Shown here: piece after piece, positions 26,548 through 33,406 of the stretch
Layout: every line of letters begins with the position of its first letter
Numbering within the stretch: the first letter of the stretch is position 1
Assembly: GCA_023023105.1 (NCBI GenBank)
Contig: CP083824.1
Span: 2,108,001-2,172,000, forward strand
Direction of reading: 5' to 3'
DNA length: 64,000 nt
Source: Enterobacter ludwigii
GTDB lineage: Bacteria; Pseudomonadota; Gammaproteobacteria; Enterobacterales; Enterobacteriaceae
Translations under genes and position numbers: made by a program
Notes under the pieces: model-generated
What the model saw: only the letters and a program-made list of their open reading frames with translations
What the model was told of the DNA's origin: nothing
The model's database searches: none

Positions 26548-28581
26548 ATGACGGCCACGAATCCCTTTTTTGAAATCAGCCTTTTACCTTACCAGGCACC
26601 TCATTTTGATGAAATCAACGATAGCCACTATCGCCCGGCTTTCGATGAAGCGCTTCGCCAGAAGAGGGCGGATATTGACGCCATTGTCTCTCAGACCACT
26701 GCGCCAGACTTCACCAACACCGTACTGGCGCTGGAGAAAAGCGGCGCCATGCTCACGCGCGTCAACAGCGTTTTCTTCGCCATGACCTCCGCACACACCA
26801 ATGCGTACCTGCAGGAACTGGAAGAGCAGTTCTCTACCGAACTTGCCGCGCTGGCGAACGATATCTGGCTAAACGACACGCTTTTCGCTCGCGTGGAGAG
26901 CGTCTGGCAGGACCGTGCCGCGCTGGACGCTGAATCCCGTCGGTTGGTTGAGGAGACATATCAGCGGTTTATTCTGGCCGGCGCACGTCTGAATGAGACA
27001 GAAAAAACCGAGCTGAAGGCGCTTAATACCGAGGCGGCCTCTCTGACCAGCCAGTTTAATCAGCGTCTGCTGGCTGCTGATAAGGCTGGCGGGCTGGTGG
27101 TGGATTACGCACACCAGCTTGATGGGCTTAGCGCTGACGAAATCGCTGATGCCGCACAGGCTGCCACCGAGAGAGAGCTTAACGATCGCTGGTTGATCCC
27201 GCTCCTGAACACCACCCAGCAACCAGCGCTTTCGGCGCTGCGCGATCGTCAGACGCGGGAAAATCTGTTTAACGCAGGCTGGACGCGTACCCAGAAAGGG
27301 GATGAGAACGATACGCGCGCGCTGATCCTTCGTCTTACTGCGTTACGTGCACGTCAGGCTCGCTTGCTGGGCTTTGAGGATTATGCCAGTTGGAGCATTG
27401 CCGACCAGATGGCGAAAACGCCAGACGCCGCGCTTACCTTTATGCGTGGCATTGTGCCTGCCGCACGTACCCGCGCGGAACGCGAGCAGGCCGATATTCA
27501 GAATGTCATTGATGACGAACAGGGTGGTTTCACCGTGCAGGCCTGGGATTGGGCCTTCTATGCGGAGCGCGTGCGTCAGGCAAAATATGCCCTCGATGAG
27601 TCGCAAATCAGGCCGTATTTTGCGCTCAATAACGTACTGCACGATGGCGTATTCTGGACGGCCAGCCAGCTGTTTGGCATCCGCTTTGTGGAGCGCTTTG
27701 ATATCCCGGTTTATCACCCGGACGTTCGCGTATGGGAAATTTTCGACCACACGGGTGTTGGTATGGCACTGTTCTACGGTGACTTCTTTGCCCGTGACTC
27801 CAAGCAAGGTGGGGCGTGGATGGACAGTTTTGTCGTGCAATCCTATGAATTTGCCACCCGTCCGGTTATCTACAACGTCTGTAACTATCAGAAACCGGGT
27901 AATGGACGCCCGGCGCTACTCTCCTGGGATGACGTGATTACCCTGTTCCACGAGTTCGGCCATACGCTACACGGGCTGTTTGCCAGTCAGCGCTACGCCA
28001 CGCTCGCGGGTACCAATACCCCACGTGATTTCGTTGAGTTTCCGTCGCAAATAAACGAACACTGGGCCAGCCATCCTCAGGTATTTGCCCATTACGCCCG
28101 TCATTTTGAAACCGGTGAACCGATGCCGGAAGCGCTACGGAGAAGCATGCTGAGTGCGACTCAGTTTAACAAAGGCTATGACATGACGGAGACACTCAGT
28201 GCCGCGCTGCTGGACATGAACTGGCACAGTATTCGTGAGCCTGTTGAAAGTGTCGAGGCGTTTGAAGCCGCCGCCCTGAAAAAAGAGGGGCTGGATCTGC
28301 CCGCCGTACCGCCGCGCTATCGCAGCAGCTACTTTGCTCATATCTTTGGTGGCGGTTACGCGGCGGGGTATTACGCTTACCTGTGGACACAAATGCTGGC
28401 GGACGATGGCTATCAGTGGTTTGTCGAGCAGGGCGGTTTAACCCGTGAAAACGGGCAAAAATTCCGTGAGGCGATTTTATCCCGTGGGAATAGTACAGAT
28501 TTAGCGGAACTGTATCGTAGCTGGCGCGGGCACGATCCAAAGATTGAACCGATGCTGGAGAATCGCGGATTGAGCGCGTAA
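26548..28581 (+). CDS. dcp: Peptidyl-dipeptidase Dcp
   Basis: The 677-residue M3-family zinc metallopeptidase removes C-terminal dipeptides. The zinc motif HEFGHTLHGLF lies near residue 470, with the downstream Glu ligand in the FVEFPSQINEHW region. The C-terminal YFAHIFGGGYAAGYYAYLWTQML is the conserved substrate-binding Tyr/His segment. No signal peptide. The length matches E. coli Dcp (681). Confidence 0.97.
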   Translation: MTATNPFFEISLLPYQAPHFDEINDSHYRPAFDEALRQKRADIDAIVSQTTAPDFTNTVLALEKSGAMLTRVNSVFFAMTSAHTNAYLQELEEQFSTELAALANDIWLNDTLFARVESVWQDRAALDAESRRLVEETYQRFILAGARLNETEKTELKALNTEAASLTSQFNQRLLAADKAGGLVVDYAHQLDGLSADEIADAAQAATERELNDRWLIPLLNTTQQPALSALRDRQTRENLFNAGWTRTQKGDENDTRALILRLTALRARQARLLGFEDYASWSIADQMAKTPDAALTFMRGIVPAARTRAEREQADIQNVIDDEQGGFTVQAWDWAFYAERVRQAKYALDESQIRPYFALNNVLHDGVFWTASQLFGIRFVERFDIPVYHPDVRVWEIFDHTGVGMALFYGDFFARDSKQGGAWMDSFVVQSYEFATRPVIYNVCNYQKPGNGRPALLSWDDVITLFHEFGHTLHGLFASQRYATLAGTNTPRDFVEFPSQINEHWASHPQVFAHYARHFETGEPMPEALRRSMLSATQFNKGYDMTETLSAALLDMNWHSIREPVESVEAFEAAALKKEGLDLPAVPPRYRSSYFAHIFGGGYAAGYYAYLWTQMLADDGYQWFVEQGGLTRENGQKFREAILSRGNSTDLAELYRSWRGHDPKIEPMLENRGLSA

Positions 28582-28651
28582 TGCCATAGTTGGCGGGTCA
28601 TCCAGGGTTAGCGCCCGCTTGACCCGCTCACCGTTGAGGACAAATGGTCAT

Positions 28652-28675
28652 AAAAAAAGCCTGCATTAAGCAGGC
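28652..28675 (-). terminator. Rho-independent terminator
   Basis: GCCTGC-TTAAT-GCAGGC followed by seven T on the minus strand. It lies 65 bp past the stop of the small gene at 28741 and is convergent with dcp. Confidence 0.85.
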
Positions 28676-28740
28676 GCTAATGATGATGCATAGTTATTAT
28701 TCTAATCTTAATTCAAAAAATTAATTGCGAACCCGATACA

Positions 28741-28968
28741 TCACAAATATTTTTGTGCTGCATCGAGTATTTCCTGAGAGGTAAGTTCCCGATCCGAGGC
28801 AACATAGATAACATCATGATCGCCTGTTAAAGACGGAAAACCAGCAGACATTATTTGAAGATTAACCTCTTCGCCATTCGGGTATTCTTCACGTATGGAT
28901 GTAATGCCCTTAAGCACAGTCATAACTTTGCTCGGTTTACCATTAAAGAACACTATCACCTTTTTCAT
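28741..28968 (-). CDS. Small hypothetical protein
   Basis: The 75-residue cytoplasmic protein starts MKKVIVFFNGKPSKVMTVLKG and has an alternating beta/alpha pattern. AGGG lies seven bases before the ATG and a strong terminator follows, so it is a real gene. I do not recognise the family. It sits between dcp and the zinc-ribbon/cold-shock pair, where E. coli K-12 carries Qin prophage genes. Confidence 0.65.
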   Translation of the reverse strand: MKKVIVFFNGKPSKVMTVLKGITSIREEYPNGEEVNLQIMSAGFPSLTGDHDVIYVASDRELTSQEILDAAQKYL

Positions 28969-29116
28969 ATATCACCCTGTAATCATTCGTGATTTTTTAA
29001 GCTGATGCCGTCCAAAAAGACTGATTTATTCATTGTTTTAACTTTTTCGAAAATTAAAGCAAGCAATATCCTGACTTAACGTGTACTGTGGCAGTCCATT
29101 TAATCAGGAGAAGCCT

Positions 29117-29281
29117 ATGTCTGGACGTAAAAATACGCAATTTCGTCGAAATCATTTAGTCAAATGTCCCTGCCCAAACTGCTCGAAAGATTCAGAGCAC
29201 AGCTATAATCGCGTACAAAAGGGCGCACAGCTTGTTTGCCCATATTGCAATACTCTTTTTAAGTCCTCTCAACGATTTTAA
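29117..29281 (+). CDS. Small zinc-ribbon protein, YnfU-like
   Basis: The 54-residue protein starts at ATG 29117 (AGGAG eight bases upstream). Two CxxC knuckles, CPNC and CPYC, make a zinc ribbon, with HSYNRVQKGAQLVCPYCNTLF resembling the small YnfU proteins found beside cold-shock genes in enterics. It faces the csp gene at 29590 (convergent). Function unknown. Confidence 0.7.
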   Translation: MSGRKNTQFRRNHLVKCPCPNCSKDSEHSYNRVQKGAQLVCPYCNTLFKSSQRF

Positions 29282-29371
29282 AAAAATAATTTCGCCAGAA
29301 AATTAAAAAGCAATGCTAAGGACCCGTCTACTCAGGAAAACCGTCATCGTTATCGCGGGTCCGTGGCGATA

Positions 29372-29590
29372 TTATTTATCGCAAAGCGTTACGTTGCCTG
29401 CTGCAGGGCCTTTACTGCCGCTAATGATAGCAAACTCGACTTTTTGACCTTCAAAAAGCGTGTTGAAACTGTCCCCCTCAAGGGCGGAAAAGTGGACAAA
29501 AATATCTTTACTGCCATCAAGCGGGGAGATAAAGCCAAAGCCTTTATCTTCGTTAAACCACTTAACCAGACCTAAAATTTTTGACGACAT
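29372..29590 (-). CDS. CspA-family cold shock protein
   Basis: The 72-residue OB-fold protein has both RNA-binding motifs: RNP1 KGFGFI and RNP2 DIFVHF. The ending [11 protein letters not shown] is typical of the CspA/B/G/I group, RNA chaperones that melt structure at low temperature. GGAG stands five bases before the ATG. The 264 bp upstream is AT-rich and without genes, consistent with the long 5' leaders of cold-inducible csp mRNAs. The paralogue is not certain. Confidence 0.93.
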   Translation of the reverse strand: MSSKILGLVKWFNEDKGFGFISPLDGSKDIFVHFSALEGDSFNTLFEGQKVEFAIISGSKGPAAGNVTLCDK

Positions 29591-29830
29591 ATATACTCCA
29601 TTTGAATGCTTTTAAAGTAGTAACGTTATGATAGAGAACGTATAAATTGTATACGTATGGACTCAAAAGGAGGGGGTATCAGCGATAGCGCCTGGTTATG
29701 AGGACTGCTTAGTAAAATGTTACATTCTGTATTGCATCGAACCAACGAGATCATTAATACACGGACAGGATTAATTAGCAAATTTTATTTTAGCCGTCTG
29801 GGCGCGTGGGCTTGCTGAGTGGTCACGTAA

Positions 29831-29847
29831 CCGGGCACAGGGCCCGG
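29831..29847 (-). terminator. Hairpin after mgtC
   Basis: CCGGGC-ACAGG-GCCCGG, eight bases past the mgtC stop. No clear T-tract on the minus strand. Confidence 0.5.
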
Positions 29848-29854
29848 CTTATGT

Positions 29855-30529
29855 TCATATTGCATGACAGCTTACGGAAGCGATAATTTTATTCCCACCC
29901 ATATTACCCATAATCAAATCGAGTAATTTTCGGTATTCCTCACGGGTAATCACTTCAGCCCGAATTTCGGTGGTTCCTTCTGTTTTCGCTGCCGTTGAAT
30001 AGATGGCTTTCAGACTTAACGTCAGCTCCTGAGCCATTTTGACAACATTCTGCCGCACGGCATCTTCATGCTCATCATTGCAGGTCACTTTCAGAACATA
30101 ACATTTTTCGCCTTCGTGAAGCGCGGGGAGTTGATTAATCCGCTGCGCGGCTTCGCGAAGCAATATGTTAGCACAGAGAATAATTACGCTGGCCATCGCG
30201 GCATTCCAGAATTGGCCTAATCCGCATAGCACACCAATTCCAGCCGAACACCACAGCGTTGCCGCGGTATTCAGACCCCGAATATTCATTCCCTCACGCA
30301 TAATCACGCCGGCGCCGAGGAAACCTATTCCGGAGACGATCTGTGCCGCGATGCGCCCCGGGCTATCAGGAGAAGTGGAGACGGAACTTAAAATAAATAC
30401 TGCCGCGCCTGTAGCAACCAGTGCATTAGTACGAAGCCCGGCCATCCGCTGGCGCCATTGTCTTTCTGCGCCAATAATTGCGCCCAGCAGCATTGCTGCG
30501 AGCAGATGAGAGATATATGGGAACATCAT
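29855..30529 (-). CDS. mgtC: MgtC/SapB-family membrane protein
   Basis: The 224-residue protein has an N-terminal domain of about five membrane segments with the family signature GAIIGAERQWRQRMAGLRTNALVATGAA. It contains GFLGAGVIMREG and a C-terminal ACT-like cytoplasmic domain (KCYVLKVTCNDEHEDAVRQNVVKM). Salmonella MgtC inhibits the F1Fo ATP synthase and helps growth at low magnesium and in macrophages. No mgtB follows; the next gene is a cold-shock gene. The leader upstream is long and structured. Confidence 0.9.
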   Translation of the reverse strand: MMFPYISHLLAAMLLGAIIGAERQWRQRMAGLRTNALVATGAAVFILSSVSTSPDSPGRIAAQIVSGIGFLGAGVIMREGMNIRGLNTAATLWCSAGIGVLCGLGQFWNAAMASVIILCANILLREAAQRINQLPALHEGEKCYVLKVTCNDEHEDAVRQNVVKMAQELTLSLKAIYSTAAKTEGTTEIRAEVITREEYRKLLDLIMGNMGGNKIIASVSCHAI

Positions 30530-30561
30530 CCTGTCGCCTGTTTACGATATTCAATAATAAA

Positions 30562-30587
30562 CGTCAGTGCTAAAGCACTATATGACG
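30562..30587 (-). terminator. Attenuator-like hairpin in the mgtC leader
   Basis: On the minus strand CGTC-(ATAT)-AGTGC-TTTA-GCACT-GACG folds into a 9-bp bulged stem followed by TTTATTATT. It stands about 30 nt before the mgtC start. Confidence 0.45.
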
Positions 30588-30608
30588 CCATTTAAACACT
30601 ACGTATTT

Positions 30609-30653
30609 TCAGCGCGACGGCGGCGGGAAGAGTGAATGTGTAAACAGAAACAT
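30609..30653 (-). CDS. Leader peptide with three consecutive prolines (mgtP-like)
   Basis: A 14-codon ORF translates as MFLFTHSLFPPPSR. The Pro codons are CCG CCG CCG, a stalling sequence that depends on charged tRNA-Pro and EF-P. Only a weak GTGGG precedes the ATG. It ends 22 nt before the attenuator-like hairpin. By analogy with Salmonella MgtP it may couple proline or translation status to mgtC expression. No homology to the Salmonella peptide was checked. Confidence 0.5.
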   Translation of the reverse strand: MFLFTHSLFPPPSR

Positions 30654-30978
30654 GGCGATTACCCACAATTATAGCGGTTCTTAATGTGTCGGGATGCAAT
30701 CGCGTTGAGATGATTGCTGCCCACCGTTCAGGTAAGCAGCGTGAAATCGCACTAGCTTACCTTCGTATCATATATAAGGTGACTTTCCAACGAAGGACTC
30801 CTGTGTAAATTTATCGCCAGTATAATAAGGCTTTATAATGAGTAAAGCGAAAAAACAACGTTCGTTATGAATTGTTTAAGTTCGGGAAAAAGTTTTTACA
30901 GATGTCACCTGATTTTCAACAATACCCGGTATACTCGATTGTATTTATAACAGGCTGTAACATGCTAAGGCAGACAGT

Positions 30979-32187
30979 ATGTCTCTTCGTTCACTGCGGG
31001 CGTTGTGCCTGACCAGTTTTTTCATTGCGGATGTCCGCGATGGTCTTGGTCCTTTTCTCGGTATTTTTCTGACTGAACGTCACTGGTCCCCTGATGATAT
31101 CGGCATACTGATGACGGCCGGTGGTCTGGCGGGATTATTGGCCACGCTGCCGGCGGGATTTATCACCGACACCTCACGCAGCAAGCGATCCGTGCTGGCG
31201 CTGGTGTGCCTGCTCATCACCCTTAGTACGCTCCTGCTCTGGTTTAGCCAGCAGAGCAGCGTTGTCGCTGTTTCGCAAATTGTCAGCGGTATCAGTGCGG
31301 CATTTGTGGGGCCGTTGCTCGCCGGTATAACGCTGGGGCTGACCGGCCAGAGCGGGTTCAGTGCGCAGATGGGCAGAAATGAGGCGTTCAATCACGGCGG
31401 CAACTTTGTCACTGCACTGATTGCAGGCGGCATTGCCTGGTACTGGGGCGTGGGCGGGATTTTCCTGCTGATGACCTGCACGACGCTGCTCACGCTCTGC
31501 GCGCTGCTTGCCATTCGCCACGGCGATATCGACAACAACGCCGCGCGCGGGCTGTCATCTCAGGCGAACCTGCCGGTTCCCGGTTTTGCGGTGCTGATGA
31601 AAAACCGTGCGCTGTTTGTGACCGGGCTGACGCTGCTGCTGTTTCACCTGGCAAACGCCGCGCTGCTGCCGATGCTGAGCATGAGAGTTGCAGCGGCACC
31701 TGCCTCGATTAACCCCGGTTTGTATGCGGCGGGTACCGTCATCATCTCACAGGCCGTGATGATCCCCGTTGCCATCTGGGTCGCACACCGCATAGAACGC
31801 TACGGCTACTGGCGCTTAATTATGCTGGCGCTGCTGGTTATGCCGGTGCGCGCGGCGCTGGCGGCATCTACGGACGCGCCGTTAATGATGATACCGGTAC
31901 AAATCCTCGACGGACTGGCCGCCGGGATCCTGGGTGTCGTGGTACCGTCGTTTATTGTGGTGCTGCTGCGCGGAAGCGGGCACGTCAATGCCGGGCAAAG
32001 CGTGGTGATGCTGATGCAGGGGATTGGGGCATCCATGAGTCCGGCGTTAACCGGTACGATCGCCGGTCATTACTCTTTTGCGACGGCGTTCAGCGTACTG
32101 AGCGCGATTGCCCTGGTGGCCGTGCTGCTGTGGTGGCGCTGCGCTAATCGGACATGGGAAACTGACAGTTCGCCGGGTGGGGCATAG
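30979..32187 (+). CDS. Major facilitator superfamily transporter
   Basis: The 402-residue protein has 12 predicted membrane segments. The MFS 2-3 loop appears as GFITDTSRSKRSVLAL. The N-terminus SFFIADVRDGLGPFLGIFLTERHW and the C-terminal segment GQSVVMLMQGIGASMSPALTG suggest an efflux-type or nucleoside/sugar-type carrier. Substrate not identifiable. It is divergent from mgtC across 449 bp and convergent with ldhA. A weak AGG lies nine bases before the ATG. Confidence 0.85.
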   Translation: MSLRSLRALCLTSFFIADVRDGLGPFLGIFLTERHWSPDDIGILMTAGGLAGLLATLPAGFITDTSRSKRSVLALVCLLITLSTLLLWFSQQSSVVAVSQIVSGISAAFVGPLLAGITLGLTGQSGFSAQMGRNEAFNHGGNFVTALIAGGIAWYWGVGGIFLLMTCTTLLTLCALLAIRHGDIDNNAARGLSSQANLPVPGFAVLMKNRALFVTGLTLLLFHLANAALLPMLSMRVAAAPASINPGLYAAGTVIISQAVMIPVAIWVAHRIERYGYWRLIMLALLVMPVRAALAASTDAPLMMIPVQILDGLAAGILGVVVPSFIVVLLRGSGHVNAGQSVVMLMQGIGASMSPALTGTIAGHYSFATAFSVLSAIALVAVLLWWRCANRTWETDSSPGGA

Positions 32188-32200
32188 CCGCCACCCGGCG
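32171..32200. terminator. Bidirectional hairpin between the MFS gene and ldhA
   Basis: CGCCGGGTGG...CCACCCGGCG is a perfect 10-bp stem with a 10-base loop spanning the MFS stop codon and the short gap to the ldhA 3' end. Confidence 0.6.
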
Positions 32201-32206
32201 CCAGGC

Positions 32207-33196
32207 TTATGCCAGTTCGTTAGGGCAGGCTTCACCCTTTTCCAGCTGCAGTAGATTCCCCAGCGTGGTTTCCGAAATGCTGATCAGCGCTTCGGCAGTC
32301 AGAAACGCCTGGTGTCCGGTAAACAGCACGTTATGACAGGCAGACAGGCGGCGGAACACGTCGTCCTGGATCACATCATTAGACTTGTCTTCAAAGAACA
32401 GATCGCGCTCGTTTTCATACACGTCCATCCCCAGCGCGCCAATCTTCTGCGTTTTCAGCGCTTCGATGGCGGCCTGAGAGTCAACCAACCCACCGCGGCT
32501 GGTGTTGATGATCATCACGCCATCTTTCATCTGGTCAAACGCCGCCTGGTTCAGCAGGTGGTAGTTTTCCGGCGTCAGCGGGCAGTGCAGGGAGATCACG
32601 TCAGACTGTGAGAACAGGGTTGGCAGGTCGACGTATTCGACGCCCAGTTCCAGCGCCGCAGCGCTTGGGTAGGGATCAAATGCCAGCAGACGCATGCCGA
32701 AGCCTTTCAGAATGCGCAGGGCGGCGACGCCAATTTTACCGGTGCCGATCACGCCGGCGGTTTTGCCGTACATGGTAAAGCCGGTCAGTCCCTCCAGCGA
32801 GAAGTTAGCATCACGGGTGCGCTGATAAGCGCGGTGAATACGACGGTTGAGCGACATCATCATGCCAATCGCATGTTCCGCGACCGCTTCCGGGGAGTAC
32901 GCCGGCACGCGAACCACCTTCAGGCCCAGCTCTTTCGCCGCGTCGAGGTCAACGTTGTTAAAACCCGCGCAGCGCAGGGCGATGTATTTCACCCCCTGTT
33001 TTTTCAACTCTTCCAGCACCGGACGACTGCCGTCATCGTTCACAAAAATGCAGACGCCTTCGCAGCCGTGCGCCGTTTTGGCGGTTTTTTCAGACAGCAG
33101 AAAGTCGAAAAATTCAAGCTCAAACCCGTAAGCCTCGTTAACATGTTGCAGATACTTTTTGTCGTACTGCTTTGTGCTATATACCGCGAGTTTCAT
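32207..33196 (-). CDS. ldhA: D-lactate dehydrogenase (fermentative)
   Basis: The 329-residue NAD-dependent D-2-hydroxyacid dehydrogenase reduces pyruvate to D-lactate in mixed-acid fermentation. The NAD fold is GVIGTGKIGVAALRIL (about residues 149-164). Catalytic Arg is in NTSRGGLVDS, the Glu in the acid loop, and His in FTGHQAFLT (near 296). The length is identical to E. coli. The E. coli neighbours hslJ and nifJ are not beside it; an MFS gene takes their place. Confidence 0.98.
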   Translation of the reverse strand: MKLAVYSTKQYDKKYLQHVNEAYGFELEFFDFLLSEKTAKTAHGCEGVCIFVNDDGSRPVLEELKKQGVKYIALRCAGFNNVDLDAAKELGLKVVRVPAYSPEAVAEHAIGMMMSLNRRIHRAYQRTRDANFSLEGLTGFTMYGKTAGVIGTGKIGVAALRILKGFGMRLLAFDPYPSAAALELGVEYVDLPTLFSQSDVISLHCPLTPENYHLLNQAAFDQMKDGVMIINTSRGGLVDSQAAIEALKTQKIGALGMDVYENERDLFFEDKSNDVIQDDVFRRLSACHNVLFTGHQAFLTAEALISISETTLGNLLQLEKGEACPNELA

Positions 33197-33406
33197 AAGA
33201 CTTTCTCCAGTGATTTTGCATTCACGTTAGCATGATTAAAATTATCTTACAATTTTTGAAATATTATTGAATTCAATAAGTTCTATCAATTATTCTAGAG
33301 CATCTATCCTTAAAAATGGCATTCCCTTCAACTGACTGGCTAAACATGCGACAATGATCGGCAATGTCGGCTTAATTCTTTTGCTAAATCAGGATATTAA
33401 CTGCCC

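Larger units (their letters stand above)
30526..30820 (-). promoter_or_regulatory. mgtC promoter and structured leader (candidate attenuator)
   Basis: On the minus strand a TTTACT/TATACT promoter (16-bp spacer, -10 about 30814-30819) would give a leader of roughly 270-280 nt. In order it holds: stem 1 CCTTCGT/ACGAAGG (30796-30790 with 30766-30760); stem 2 AGGTAAGC/GCTTACCT (30762-30755 with 30737-30730), which shares three bases with stem 1 and so competes with it; a 14-codon ORF with three consecutive Pro codons (30653-30609); and a terminator-like hairpin 30587-30562 followed by TTTATTATT. Salmonella mgtCBR uses tandem attenuators with a proline-codon leader peptide; equivalence is inferred. 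Confidence 0.55.

Noticed and set aside
30752..30790. 12-codon TTG-started ORF after AGGAG in the mgtC leader
   Set aside because: It could be an mgtM-like peptide, but the TTG start and lack of comparison make it too weak for a feature.
30850..30885. PhoP box near the mgtC promoter
   Set aside because: The best direct repeat (TAAACA-N5-TAACGA on the minus strand) matches only partly and lies too far upstream of the -10; not strong enough to list.
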